64,000 nt of DNA from Sulfurimonas sp. (GTDB lineage: Bacteria; Campylobacterota; Campylobacteria; Campylobacterales; Sulfurimonadaceae): contig NZ_JALOAN010000010.1 in the NCBI RefSeq assembly GCF_023228785.1, positions 1 to 64,000 of the forward strand, read 5' to 3'. The stretch's first letter is position 1. Each line of letters opens with the position of its first letter. Below are positions 51,189 to 60,521 of the stretch, in pieces. Both the position numbers and the translations under genes were made by a program. A model generated the notes under the pieces. The model saw nothing but the letters and a program-made list of their open reading frames with translations. It did no database searches and was not told where the DNA came from.

Positions 51189-51740
51189 GTGATTGTACTT
51201 AGTAAAACAGAAAGAAAAATTATTGAAGAAGCTATCAGAGATGTAAAAGATTTTCCCAAACCTGGGATTGTCTTTAAGGATATAACAACAATCCTAAATG
51301 ATAAACACGCTTTTGGTGTTTTGATGAATCATCTCTACCAAAGATATAAAGAGTATAACCTAGACTATATAGTTGGCATTGATGCGAGAGGGTTTATCTT
51401 CGGAGCAGCTTTAGCTCAGATGCTAAGTATTGGCTTTGTTCCTATCCGTAAGCACGGAAAACTTCCATATACTACTATTAGTGAGAAGTACTCACTGGAA
51501 TATGGAGTAGATGAAGTTGAGATTCATATAGACGCTTTTAGAGGTCAAAAAGATGCAAGAGTTCTTCTTATAGATGACTTAATTGCTACTGGAGGAACTG
51601 CAACTGCTGCAGCTACTCTTATAAAACAGGCTGGAGCTGAGTGTGTTGAAGCTTGTTTTGTTGTTACTCTTACATCTTTAGATGGTTATAAAAACTTAGA
51701 AGAAAAAACTCCTGTTTATTCTCTTATAGAGGTGAAATAA
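51189..51740 (+). CDS. apt: Adenine phosphoribosyltransferase
   Basis: A 183-residue purine salvage enzyme. DFPKPGIVFKDITT is the N-terminal APRT signature; GIDARGFIFGAAL and VLLIDDLIATGGTATAA form the PRPP-binding sites. It converts adenine and PRPP to AMP. The start is a GTG at 51189 with AAGGAG upstream. The stop overlaps the trpB start by one base. Confidence 0.96.
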   Translation: MIVLSKTERKIIEEAIRDVKDFPKPGIVFKDITTILNDKHAFGVLMNHLYQRYKEYNLDYIVGIDARGFIFGAALAQMLSIGFVPIRKHGKLPYTTISEKYSLEYGVDEVEIHIDAFRGQKDARVLLIDDLIATGGTATAAATLIKQAGAECVEACFVVTLTSLDGYKNLEEKTPVYSLIEVK

Positions 51741-52939
51741 TGTATATCCCAAAAGCTTCAAAATTTGATCCAGATGAAGATGGTCACTTTGGTATTTTTG
51801 GTGGCAGATTTGTACCTGAAACACTTATGCCAGCACTTTTAAAACTTAAAGATGAGTATGACTTAATCCGCTTCGATGAGAGTTTTTGGAAGGAAGTTGA
51901 TTACTACCTCAAAGACTATGTAGGTCGCCCTTCTCCACTCTACTATGCTAAAAATATCTCAGATGAGTTGGGTGCAAAGATCTACCTAAAAAGGGAAGAT
52001 CTAAACCATACGGGTGCACATAAAGTTAACAATGTTATAGCTCAAGGGCTTATGGCTAAAAGACTTGGCTATAAAAAAATCATAGCTGAGACAGGTGCAG
52101 GTCAACACGGTGTTGCAACTGCTACGATCTGCGCACTTCTAGATCTTGAGTGTGAAGTTTTTATGGGTGCAAAAGACGCTGCTCGTCAAGAGTTAAATGT
52201 TTTTCGCATGAAGCTTCTTGGTGCTAAAGTAAATGCAGTGGAGAGTGGCTCAAAAACACTAAAAGATGCTATGAATGAGGCTATAAGACACTGGGTTACA
52301 AACACTAGAGATACTTTTTACATCATAGGAACAGTAGCGGGTCCGCATCCATATCCTATGATGGTAAGAGATTTTCAATCCATCATCGGTTATGAAGCAA
52401 GAGCTCAGATCCTTGAAAAAGAAAACCGCTTACCAGACTATGTAATAGCTTGTATTGGCGGTGGTTCAAACGCTATAGGAACATTTCAACACTTCTTAGA
52501 AGATGAAGAAGTTGAGTGTATTGGCATTGAAGCAGGTGGGCTTGGCTTAGAGACACAAAAACATGGTTGCTCTTTAAAAAAAGGTCGCCCTGGTGTCTTG
52601 CATGGTCAGATGAGCTATATACTCCAAGATGAAGATGGGCAGATCAAAGAGGCACACTCAATCTCTGCCGGACTAGACTATCCTGGTATTGGTCCTGAAC
52701 ACTCTTTTCACTGTGACAATAAATCTGTAAGCTATGACAATGCAACAGATGAAGAGGCTCTTGAAGCTTTTGTATGGCTCTCTCAAAAAGAGGGAATTAT
52801 CCCAGCTTTTGAGAGTGCTCATGCTATTGCTTATCTTAAAAAAATAAAAGATATAAAAGGTAAACTAATCATCGTAAACCTCTCTGGAAGAGGCGATAAA
52901 GACATGATCCAAGCAAAGGAAATCTTACATTTCGACTAG
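51740..52939 (+). CDS. trpB: Tryptophan synthase beta subunit
   Basis: A 399-residue PLP enzyme. The PLP lysine is in NHTGAHKVNN, AETGAGQHGVA precedes the indole site, and IGGGSNAIGTF is the phosphate loop; GLDYPGIGPEHS is also diagnostic. It condenses indole with serine. No trpA or other trp gene is adjacent, so the two subunits are not encoded together here. It overlaps the apt stop by one base. Confidence 0.96.
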   Translation: MYIPKASKFDPDEDGHFGIFGGRFVPETLMPALLKLKDEYDLIRFDESFWKEVDYYLKDYVGRPSPLYYAKNISDELGAKIYLKREDLNHTGAHKVNNVIAQGLMAKRLGYKKIIAETGAGQHGVATATICALLDLECEVFMGAKDAARQELNVFRMKLLGAKVNAVESGSKTLKDAMNEAIRHWVTNTRDTFYIIGTVAGPHPYPMMVRDFQSIIGYEARAQILEKENRLPDYVIACIGGGSNAIGTFQHFLEDEEVECIGIEAGGLGLETQKHGCSLKKGRPGVLHGQMSYILQDEDGQIKEAHSISAGLDYPGIGPEHSFHCDNKSVSYDNATDEEALEAFVWLSQKEGIIPAFESAHAIAYLKKIKDIKGKLIIVNLSGRGDKDMIQAKEILHFD

Positions 52940-52997
52940 TCCAAGGGTTTTTTTTCTTTAGCTACAATAGAGATAAATTTTTCTCAAGGAGTTTGTT

Positions 52998-53600
52998 GTG
53001 GAGTATATAGAACACGGAATTTCTATAGGTGTAAACCGAGTAGATGATTTTTTCTTTATCAAGATGAAGATAGTTGGTAAGTTAACACATAATGACTATG
53101 CAAGTATGACTCCAATGCTAGAGAGTTCACTTGAAGGGGCAAAAGATCTTAAAGTAAAAATGCTTTTAGATGCTACTGAGTTTGATGGCTGGGAACTAAG
53201 AGCTGCCTGGGATGACTTTAAATTTGGAATGAAGTATAAAGATCTCTTTAGCAAGATCGCCATTGTTGGAGCTAGTACTACTGATGAGTATTTAGCAAAA
53301 GTTGGAAGTTGGTTTATAAGTGGTGAGATGGAGTTTTTTAGCTCACTTGATAGTGCTTATGCATGGCTAAGTAGAGAAGAGGTAAAACCTGTAACTCCTG
53401 TGCAAAAAGATATGCACTCAAGAAAGCAAACTATACAAGACGATTTAGAATCACTCTTTAGATCGAACCTTAGAGTGACCGGCTACAATGTCCCAGAGCC
53501 AAATGGACAAAATGCATCTGAAATTTTACTTGAAATCTTTGAAGAGAAATTAAGAAGCATACAAGATGATGTAAAAGCTAAAAAGTACATGAACTATTAG
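52998..53600 (+). CDS. SpoIIAA-like (STAS superfamily) protein
   Basis: A 200-residue protein. Residues about 5-120 match the SpoIIAA-like/DUF3478 fold: FFFIKMKIVGKLTHNDY, KVKMLLDATEFDGWELRAAWDD, and KIAIVGASTTDEYLAKVG. A C-terminal extension of about 75 residues is charged and unrecognised. Members are small cytoplasmic or membrane-associated proteins of unclear function. The start is GTG at 52998, chosen for the AAGGAG six bases upstream. Confidence 0.72.
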   Translation: MEYIEHGISIGVNRVDDFFFIKMKIVGKLTHNDYASMTPMLESSLEGAKDLKVKMLLDATEFDGWELRAAWDDFKFGMKYKDLFSKIAIVGASTTDEYLAKVGSWFISGEMEFFSSLDSAYAWLSREEVKPVTPVQKDMHSRKQTIQDDLESLFRSNLRVTGYNVPEPNGQNASEILLEIFEEKLRSIQDDVKAKKYMNY

Positions 53601-53642
53601 AGATCTAGTAAAAATCTCACAAAAATAAACTATGGATAAACA

Positions 53643-55055
53643 ATGAATATAAAACTAATAAATAAAAATATTGCTGATATAAAAGCAGACATTAAAGTTG
53701 AGTTTTTAACTCCTGATGAACTTAAAAAACATAAAGAGTTTAAGCTTTTAAATTTAACTGGATTTAAAGCAGAGCAAGACTCTATCTGTTTTTTACATGA
53801 AAAAGGTTTGCTTTTTTGTGGTGTTGATAGCAAAAAAAGTGATGATATAAGAAGTGCAACTACTAGCATGATCAAAGCGTTAAAATCTTCAAACTATGAA
53901 AGTGCCGTTTTTGGTGCGTTAAAAGCCAACTCACTTGCTGCTATGGTTGAGGGTGTTGTTCTTGGTGGATATGAGTTTAATGATTACAAATCAAAACCTA
54001 AAGAAAATAAGTTAGAAAATATCTTCATTGCATCTAACGAGCTTGATTATAAAAAACTTAAAACTATCTTTAAAGATGCACTCATTATTTCTAATGCTAC
54101 TTGCTTCACTAGAGATATAGTAAATACTGCTCCACAAGAGCTTAATCCTCTATCACTTGCATACTTAGCACAAAGATTAGCTGATGAAAATTCTTTAGAG
54201 TGTGAGATTTTTGCAGAAGATGAGCTAAAAAAACAAAACATGAACGCAATGCTTGCAGTTGGTCGTGCATCTATCCACCAAAGCCAACTTATCCACTTAG
54301 CTTATAAGCCAAAAAAAGCCAAAAAGATCATCTCTCTTGTTGGAAAAGGCCTAACTTATGATAGTGGTGGACTTAGCTTAAAGCCCTCAACTTCAATGGT
54401 AACTATGAAGATGGATAAAGCTGGAGCTTGTTCAGTTTTAGGCATCATTAAAGCTGTTAGTGAGTTAAAGCTAGATATTGAAGTTCACGCTTTTATAGGT
54501 GCAGTTGAGAACATGGTTGGTGGGGATGCTTACAAACCAGATGATGTCTTAGTTTCAAGAAGTGGAACCACTATAGAAGTTAGAAACACAGATGCTGAGG
54601 GTCGTTTAGTCTTAGCAGATGTCCTAGACTATGCACAAGAGAAGGTAGATGCAGATGCAATCTTTGACTTTGCAACTCTAACTGGTGCTTGTATGGTTGC
54701 CCTTGGTCAATATACAACTGGAGTTATGGGACACTCTCATAAGCTAAAGCATGAGATCTCAAAAGCCGCTACTGCTTCTGGTGAACTAACTGGTTCTTTG
54801 CCGTTTAACAAACATCTTAAAAAGCTTATAAAGAGTGAAATAGCTGATATTTCAAATGTCTCTTCAAAGCCTTATGGTGGAGCTATCACAGCAGGCTTGT
54901 TTTTAGATAACTTTATAAAAGATGAAAATAAAGATAAGTGGTTACATTTTGACATAGCAGGTTCAGCATACACAGAGACTCCTTGGGATTGTAATGTTTA
55001 TGGGGCAACTGGTGCAAGTGTCCGTTTTATGAGTGAATACTTAAAAAATATATGA
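53643..55055 (+). CDS. pepA: Leucyl aminopeptidase (M17)
   Basis: A 470-residue dizinc exopeptidase. VGKGLTYDSGGLSLKP and MKMDKAGACSVLG carry metal and catalytic lysine residues; NTDAEGRLVLADVL is the M17 signature. The protein removes N-terminal residues from peptides and, in some bacteria, binds DNA. It overlaps the next gene by 4 bases (ATGA). Confidence 0.95.
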   Translation: MNIKLINKNIADIKADIKVEFLTPDELKKHKEFKLLNLTGFKAEQDSICFLHEKGLLFCGVDSKKSDDIRSATTSMIKALKSSNYESAVFGALKANSLAAMVEGVVLGGYEFNDYKSKPKENKLENIFIASNELDYKKLKTIFKDALIISNATCFTRDIVNTAPQELNPLSLAYLAQRLADENSLECEIFAEDELKKQNMNAMLAVGRASIHQSQLIHLAYKPKKAKKIISLVGKGLTYDSGGLSLKPSTSMVTMKMDKAGACSVLGIIKAVSELKLDIEVHAFIGAVENMVGGDAYKPDDVLVSRSGTTIEVRNTDAEGRLVLADVLDYAQEKVDADAIFDFATLTGACMVALGQYTTGVMGHSHKLKHEISKAATASGELTGSLPFNKHLKKLIKSEIADISNVSSKPYGGAITAGLFLDNFIKDENKDKWLHFDIAGSAYTETPWDCNVYGATGASVRFMSEYLKNI

Positions 55056-55927
55056 CAAAAGAGCGCGAAGGCGAACTTTTAATGTCAGGACTCTCCATCT
55101 TGGAGAGTTGGTTTCCGATACTCTCAATAGTAGCCATTTCACACATCGGAGCACTTCATACTTATGCTTTTTCTCTATTTATTTCTTTATTCTTTTTTAT
55201 ATTTTTGATGCTAAAAAAAGATCTCTTTAGTGAGTTAAAAAATAGAGCCGCATATAGAGATCTACTACTTACAAGTTTTTGGATCACTACTCTTTTTGCC
55301 CTAGTTTTTATCGGTATGCAGTTTACTACAGCTGGCAATATGTCGGTGATAATATTTACTCAACTATTTTTCTCTTACCTCTATTTTAATGTTTTTGGCA
55401 AAGAAAAAATAGACTTAATTCATGCTCTTGGAGCTTTATTTATGGGTATAGGAGCTATTATCATACTTATTCCAGATGATTTGACTCTTAACAAGGGAGA
55501 TCTTATAATCTTTGCAGCAGCAGCTATCGCTCCTATTGCAAATTTTTACTCAAAACGTGCGAGAAAATACTGCTCATCAGTGACAATACTTGGTTTTAGA
55601 ACAATCATAGCACTTCCAGTTATAGCCCTTTTAGCTTGGATAATAGAGCCTAAAATTAGCCTAAATGAATTAGAAAATGCACTTCCTTATATCATACTTA
55701 TCGGTTTAGTTATCTTTGGCATCTCTAAGATTTTATGGATGGAAGCACTTCATAGGATCTCTATCACAAAGGTAAGTGCTATGATTGCTTTTGTACCTCC
55801 TTTAACACTTTTTTTTGCTTTTGTATATTTAAATGAAGTGCCAGAATTTCGTCAAATGTTAGGGATAATTCCCATTCTTATTGGTGGATATCTATTAACA
55901 AAACCAATAAAAAGAATCTCTATATAG
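55052..55927 (+). CDS. EamA/DMT-superfamily transporter
   Basis: A 291-residue membrane protein with about ten helices arranged as two EamA repeats (about 15-140 and 150-285). The GIGAIIILIPD and IGGYLLTKP segments end each repeat. DMT transporters export metabolites such as amino acids; the substrate is unknown. The ATG overlaps the pepA stop; a second ATG (55082) 10 codons in is an alternative start. Confidence 0.82.
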   Translation: MTKEREGELLMSGLSILESWFPILSIVAISHIGALHTYAFSLFISLFFFIFLMLKKDLFSELKNRAAYRDLLLTSFWITTLFALVFIGMQFTTAGNMSVIIFTQLFFSYLYFNVFGKEKIDLIHALGALFMGIGAIIILIPDDLTLNKGDLIIFAAAAIAPIANFYSKRARKYCSSVTILGFRTIIALPVIALLAWIIEPKISLNELENALPYIILIGLVIFGISKILWMEALHRISITKVSAMIAFVPPLTLFFAFVYLNEVPEFRQMLGIIPILIGGYLLTKPIKRISI

Positions 55928-56428
55928 ATGCAAACAAACACTAAAAAGCCAAATCTATACTTATTTACAGATGGTAGTGCCAATCCTCAAAAAAAGTTTG
56001 GTTTTGGTGCTTATCTACTTCTAAATGAAGATGAACTACACTCTATTACTCTCTCTAAAGAAGATGTCTTTACTAAAAAATTTGAAGATACTAGCTCATC
56101 TAAACTTGAACTAGAAGCCTTGCTTTGGGCACTAAATAAGATAAGTGTAAAAGAGAGAAAAGTTATTATTTTTACAGATTGTCAAAATATTATTGGGCTT
56201 TATGATAGGCGTAAAAAGTTTGAAAAAAACAACTATATGACCAGTAAAAAAACTCTTATAAAAAACTATGAACTATACAAAGAATTTTACAGACTTACAG
56301 ATAATATAGAGTGTGATTTTGTAAAAGTTAAAGGTCATAAAAAAGATAAAGACAAAAACATGATTGACAAGATCTTTACTCTAGTAGACAAAGCAGCGAG
56401 AGATGCTCTAAGAGAAGAAGTTTTATAA
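55928..56428 (+). CDS. RNase H-family protein
   Basis: A 166-residue RNase H fold. The catalytic carboxylates are in place: Asp in FTDGSANPQ, Glu in SKLELEALLW, Asp in FTDCQNI and Asp in LVDKAARDA. KVKGHKKDKD is the segment that holds the lid histidine in RNase HI. The divergent sequence and missing basic handle suggest a RNase HI-like nuclease rather than canonical RnhA. The ATG follows the transporter stop directly. Confidence 0.78.
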   Translation: MQTNTKKPNLYLFTDGSANPQKKFGFGAYLLLNEDELHSITLSKEDVFTKKFEDTSSSKLELEALLWALNKISVKERKVIIFTDCQNIIGLYDRRKKFEKNNYMTSKKTLIKNYELYKEFYRLTDNIECDFVKVKGHKKDKDKNMIDKIFTLVDKAARDALREEVL

Positions 56429-56573
56429 ACTCAAAGACCTTTCTCAAATTATCATATTTTTATCCCTCAATCACTTGAAAGTATTGTAAGAGTATAATGC
56501 CATTTATCTTAACTGTCTCATCATTAAACAGTATTAAAGAAACAAACAAATATAAATATATATCGGAGAAGAA

Positions 56574-57674
56574 ATGGGTGTAAGTATAGGTCTAGTAGGA
56601 CTTCCAAATGTCGGTAAATCAACAACATTTAATGCATTAACAAAAGCGCAAAACGCAGAGGCTGCAAACTATCCATTTTGTACCATAGAGCCAAACAAGG
56701 CTGTTGTTCCTGTTCCAGATAAAAGATTAACAGAACTTGCAAAGATAGTAAACCCCCAGAGAATTCAGTACTCTACACTTGATTTCGTAGATATCGCAGG
56801 TCTAGTAAAAGGTGCTTCAAAAGGTGAAGGACTTGGAAACAAGTTTCTCTCAAACATACGCGAAACTGAGGTCATCCTTCAAATAGTAAGATGTTTTGAT
56901 GATGAAAACATTGTTCATAACGAGGGTAGCATAGATCCACTTCGCGATGTTGAGATTATCGAAGGTGAGCTTATTCTTGCTGATATTGAAGTTTTATCTA
57001 ACCGTATTGATAGACTAAAAAAACAAGCAAAAGCAGATAAGAGTGCAAAAGAGATGCTAGATATGGCAGAAGAGTTGATGGAGTTTTTAGCTGAGGGTGA
57101 ATTAGCAAGAAATTTCAAAGATGTTGATAGTGAAATATATAAGCAGCTAAATTCAGAAGTTAGATTTTTAACTAACAAAGAGATTATGTATGGAGCTAAT
57201 ACTGATGAAGATGGTCTTTTACAAGACAATGATTATGTAATAGCACTTAGAGATCATGCTACTAAAAACAATTGCGAACTCATCAAGCTATGTGCGAAGA
57301 TTGAAGAAGAACTTATCGGTCTTGAAGATGATGAAGCGCAAGAATTTTTAACAGATCTAGGTGTAGAAGAGTCAGGACTAGAACAGATCATACAAAAAGG
57401 TTTTGATAAGTTAGGGCTTATGAGTTACTTTACTGCAGGCGTTAAAGAGGTTCGTTCTTGGACTATTAGAAAAAACTCAACTGCACCAAAAGCAGCAGCT
57501 GCCATTCACAATGACTTTGAGAAAGGTTTCATTCGTGCGGAGGTCATTTCTTATGAAGACTTTATAACTTATGGCGGAGAAGCAAAGGCAAAAGAAGCTG
57601 GAAAGATGAGACTAGAAGGTAAAGAGTACATCGTACAAGATGGCGATGTTATGCATTTTAGATTTAATGTATAA
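56574..57674 (+). CDS. ychF: Ribosome-binding ATPase YchF
   Basis: A 366-residue Obg-family P-loop protein. G1 is GLPNVGKST (residues 7-15), G3 DIAGLVKGASKGEGLG, a coiled coil follows (about 130-180), and the C-terminal TGS domain includes MSYFTAGVKEVRSWT. YchF hydrolyses ATP and acts on the ribosome and stress response. A perfect TATAAT lies at 56493-56498. It is the last gene before the structured element at 57707-57835. Confidence 0.96.
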   Translation: MGVSIGLVGLPNVGKSTTFNALTKAQNAEAANYPFCTIEPNKAVVPVPDKRLTELAKIVNPQRIQYSTLDFVDIAGLVKGASKGEGLGNKFLSNIRETEVILQIVRCFDDENIVHNEGSIDPLRDVEIIEGELILADIEVLSNRIDRLKKQAKADKSAKEMLDMAEELMEFLAEGELARNFKDVDSEIYKQLNSEVRFLTNKEIMYGANTDEDGLLQDNDYVIALRDHATKNNCELIKLCAKIEEELIGLEDDEAQEFLTDLGVEESGLEQIIQKGFDKLGLMSYFTAGVKEVRSWTIRKNSTAPKAAAAIHNDFEKGFIRAEVISYEDFITYGGEAKAKEAGKMRLEGKEYIVQDGDVMHFRFNV

Positions 57675-57706
57675 AATGATAAACTACTTATAAATAAACT
57701 CAAAGA

Positions 57707-57835
57707 GGCACTAGTGCCGAGGGCTTTCTGCCGAAGAAAACCAAGCGCGCACGACAGAGTACCCTTTGGGTATTAGCGTAGCCAAAGGGACTTTGTTCCT
57801 TTGGTGTGACAAAATAAATGAAGGTTTCTTTCATT
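57707..57835. other. GC-rich structured intergenic element after ychF
   Basis: The 188-base gap holds the 12-bp perfect palindrome GGCACTAGTGCC (57707-57718), then a tract noticeably richer in G+C than its surroundings. CCCTTTGG (57762-57769), CCAAAGGG (57782-57789) and CCTTTGG (57798-57804) allow two mutually exclusive stems sharing the middle segment. AAATGAA/TTCATTT arms (57817-57837) follow. The 199-residue gene begins 26 bases later behind AAGGAT. It may be a repeat element, small RNA or leader; no known motif matched. Confidence 0.5.
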
Positions 57836-57862
57836 TTATAACATAAAATTAAGGATATTATT

Positions 57863-58462
57863 ATGGAATTAAAATATGTTGGTCCAAAGCCTATTATCTC
57901 TCATACAGGTATAGAATTTGATAACAATAAAGAAGACAAATATGTCTACTTAAATATAGCAGTTCAACTTATAAAAGCACTTAACCATGAGTACTTTGAG
58001 GATAAAGTATATACTTATGAAGCCTCAACTAAAAGACTAGAAAAAGATGAGCTCTTTGATGAGTTAAAAAAAATATGTCCAAATATAAATACTCTTGTGG
58101 AAAAACAAAATCATGATATAGAAGAAGAGATAGAACATGATTTAAAAAGAGCCCAAGAAAATAGTGTACTAAGTGAAGAAAACAAAGAAGTTTTATATAA
58201 CAATATAAATATTATGCGCGATTATCTTATTCAAAGATCCATCAATAAAAGTGTTTACTATTGTGTTATATATGCACTAGCAGATATGCTAAAAAAAGAT
58301 CATATCAACTATATAGTAGCTCCACTATTTCAAAAATTTGCTCATGTTCTTCACTCAGTCCAAGGAAGTCTAAAAAGACAAAAAACTCCAATAGAAACTG
58401 CAGTAGATGTTTTTAAAAAAGATAATGGTCTTTTTGTAAAACTAAAAGTAATCAACAAGTAG
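57863..58462 (+). CDS. Conserved protein of unknown function
   Basis: A 199-residue soluble protein with ISHTGIEFDNNKEDKYVYL at the N-terminus, acidic middle helices and a hydrophobic C-terminal third (about 120-180). No transmembrane segment, signal peptide or catalytic motif stands out, and I do not recognise the family. It has an AAGGAT ribosome site and its own upstream structured element, and it converges on the following gene. Confidence 0.6.
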   Translation: MELKYVGPKPIISHTGIEFDNNKEDKYVYLNIAVQLIKALNHEYFEDKVYTYEASTKRLEKDELFDELKKICPNINTLVEKQNHDIEEEIEHDLKRAQENSVLSEENKEVLYNNINIMRDYLIQRSINKSVYYCVIYALADMLKKDHINYIVAPLFQKFAHVLHSVQGSLKRQKTPIETAVDVFKKDNGLFVKLKVINK

Positions 58463-58480
58463 TACTACAAAAAGTAAAAC

Positions 58481-58948
58481 CTAAAAGTTTAAAATATCCT
58501 CTAACTTGGGTTTTAGCTTGTCGGCAATCTCAAAAGCCATACGACTTGTACTAAGGATAGTTTTTGAGTCGCCTTTATCATCTTCAAGCTCTCTAAATCT
58601 CTCTAATAGCTGTTTTTTATACTCATTTAGCATCTGATCAATATCCATCTTTGAGTCTGGATTATCTTCTAATTCTTTTTCTAATTTTTTCTTATACTCT
58701 TCTAGCATCTCTTCTATCTTTTGCATATTAAAATCATGCATAAATTTAAAAGAACCCTTCTCTGTTAGGTCTTTTTTAAACTGTTGAAGTGCCGTATCTT
58801 CTGCGTTTATCTCGTCACGACTCTTATACTCTTTTATTTGAGTTTGAGTTTGTTTTTCATCATTTAAAGCAAACGCTATATCAGATTCCCGTGTTTCTTC
58901 TTTGTTTTTACTATAGTAAAAAGCACTTGTAGAACTACCAACTAACAT
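58481..58948 (-). CDS. Coiled-coil protein of unknown function
   Basis: A 155-residue acidic helical protein. The opening MLVGSSTSAFYYSKN is polar with no signal peptide; about 75-130 is a heptad-rich coiled coil with repeated E-E-Y-K-K / N-E-Y-K-K segments. AGGAG precedes the ATG. A possible sigma54 promoter upstream would link it to flagellar or nitrogen-related regulation. No family recognised. Confidence 0.6.
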   Translation of the reverse strand: MLVGSSTSAFYYSKNKEETRESDIAFALNDEKQTQTQIKEYKSRDEINAEDTALQQFKKDLTEKGSFKFMHDFNMQKIEEMLEEYKKKLEKELEDNPDSKMDIDQMLNEYKKQLLERFRELEDDKGDSKTILSTSRMAFEIADKLKPKLEDILNF

Positions 58949-58977
58949 AACCTACTCCTGTTTTTTAAAAACTATAA

Positions 58978-58991
58978 GCAATAACTATACC
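58978..58991 (-). promoter_or_regulatory. Possible sigma54 promoter of the coiled-coil protein gene
   Basis: On the minus strand GG, ten bases, GC are correctly spaced for the -24 and -12 elements, and the -12 side reads TTGC. The CAC after GG of the consensus is not kept (TAT). The site is about 30 bases before the ATG at 58948, giving a plausible short leader with AGGAG. In Campylobacterota sigma54 drives middle flagellar genes. Confidence 0.35.
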
Positions 58992-59056
58992 TTTTATTTT
59001 TAAAGTAAGCTTTCAAATAAAATAGATAAACTTTCATCAAAAAAACAGGGCTAACT

Positions 59057-59980
59057 TTGACTCTACAAAACTTAAATACACATATTTCTCTAAACTCTAA
59101 AGATATAAGTGCTGAATTTAAAAGACTCTTTCATGGTCGTGGTGGACTTTATGATGGTTTTAAACATCTCACTATTGACTCTATTGACACAGTTTTAAGT
59201 GTGGCTTTGTACGATGAAGATCCTAACGAGGGCGAACTACTAGATCTCTTAAAAGCTTTTATAAAGAGAACAAGACACGAAACTTTAATCTTACAAAGAA
59301 GATACAAAAAAAATTTTCCAACTGAGGTAATTGTAGGAGAGTTAAGTGATGAGATCTTTGCTCTTGAAAATGGTATGAAATTCAGACTAAATTTACTCTC
59401 AAACCGTAACAGTGGTTACTTTGCCGACATGAAAATAGGAAGAGAATTTGTAAGAGAGAATGCAAAAGGCAAGAGTGTGCTAAACCTTTTTTCATACACT
59501 TGTGCCTTTAGCGTGGCAGCTCTTTTTGGCAGTGCGAAGAGTGTCTCAAACATAGATATGAGTAAAGCATCTCTAAGTATAGGTCGCTCAAACCATCACA
59601 TAAATGATCTCAATACTAAAGGTGTTAATTTTGCGCCTTACAACATCTTAAAGTCTTTTTCTCGTATCAAGAAAAAAGGTCCTTATGATCTCATAATTAT
59701 AGATCCACCAAGTTTTCAAAGAGGAAGTTTTGAAGCTACAAAAGATTATAGAAAAATCATTGCAAAGCTTCCAGAGATCTCATCGGACAACTGCATCTTA
59801 CTAGCTTGTTTAAACTCGCCAGAGCTTGACTCTTCTTTTTTAAAAGAGCTTATATGTGAGCTAGCTCCTGAGTTTGAGTTTAAAGAGAGACTTCCAAACC
59901 TAAAAGAGTTTGAGAGCCTTGATGAAGAGAGAAGTCTAAAAAATCTAGTCTTTAAAAAAAATAAAGTAGAAAAGTATTAG
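59057..59980 (+). CDS. Class I rRNA methyltransferase (RlmI-like)
   Basis: A 307-residue SAM methyltransferase of the RlmI/RlmL-K group, without the N-terminal PUA domain. SVLNLFSYTCAFSVAALFG is motif I, NIDMSK the acidic loop, and IIIDPPSFQRG motif IV, with the proline pair that positions the target base. The start is a TTG at 59057 behind AGGG; no ATG is near. The target nucleotide is unknown. Confidence 0.82.
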   Translation: MTLQNLNTHISLNSKDISAEFKRLFHGRGGLYDGFKHLTIDSIDTVLSVALYDEDPNEGELLDLLKAFIKRTRHETLILQRRYKKNFPTEVIVGELSDEIFALENGMKFRLNLLSNRNSGYFADMKIGREFVRENAKGKSVLNLFSYTCAFSVAALFGSAKSVSNIDMSKASLSIGRSNHHINDLNTKGVNFAPYNILKSFSRIKKKGPYDLIIIDPPSFQRGSFEATKDYRKIIAKLPEISSDNCILLACLNSPELDSSFLKELICELAPEFEFKERLPNLKEFESLDEERSLKNLVFKKNKVEKY

Positions 59981-59986
59981 AACTTT

Positions 59987-60511
59987 CTACTTTGGAAAAG
60001 TACTCATCATCTTTGTGATGGCAGAGTCTATATACTCTTTTCTTTTTTGAGGAGTTTTCTTATCTTTTATCTCTTGTATTCCTGTAACTCTCCAAACTAT
60101 CTTTTTATTTTTTGGGTTTAGTGCATCTATAATTAAAGTGCCCTCTTCGTAACTGTGAGTATTTGTAGTTGAAACCGCAGCTCCGCCATACCTATACATA
60201 CCAAAACCCATCATCTGGTAGCTTGTTTGGATATCATTTTTCTGTTGAATATCTATATGAAATACAAAGATAAGGTCAGCTTCCTCCTCTTTGGAACTCT
60301 TTTTATAACCCTTAGCTTGCAGATTTGATTCTAAGGAGTCAATGATTCTGTCGTATAAAAGTGTATCTTTACCGACTTTATCTTCATGTTTAATAACAAA
60401 ACTTTTTTGTTTAGAAAAATCAAAAGTATCGTCATAATCCCTACTTATTTTTAGAGTCGAACAACCTACAAAAAGCACTAAAGCACTAAGTAATATAATA
60501 ATATGTTTCAT
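59987..60511 (-). CDS. DUF4136 family lipoprotein
   Basis: A 174-residue lipoprotein with signal peptide ending in LFVGC. Residues about 25-174 match DUF4136: FDFSKQKSFVI near the start, EADLIFVFHIDI, and GTLIIDALNPKNKKIVWRVTG. Members are outer membrane-associated, function unknown. I use the ATG at 60511 because the longer start at 60535 overlaps the DJ-1 gene and adds non-signal residues. It converges with the methyltransferase gene 7 bases away. Confidence 0.82.
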   Translation of the reverse strand: MKHIIILLSALVLFVGCSTLKISRDYDDTFDFSKQKSFVIKHEDKVGKDTLLYDRIIDSLESNLQAKGYKKSSKEEEADLIFVFHIDIQQKNDIQTSYQMMGFGMYRYGGAAVSTTNTHSYEEGTLIIDALNPKNKKIVWRVTGIQEIKDKKTPQKRKEYIDSAITKMMSTFPK

Positions 60512-60521
60512 AATTTTCTCA

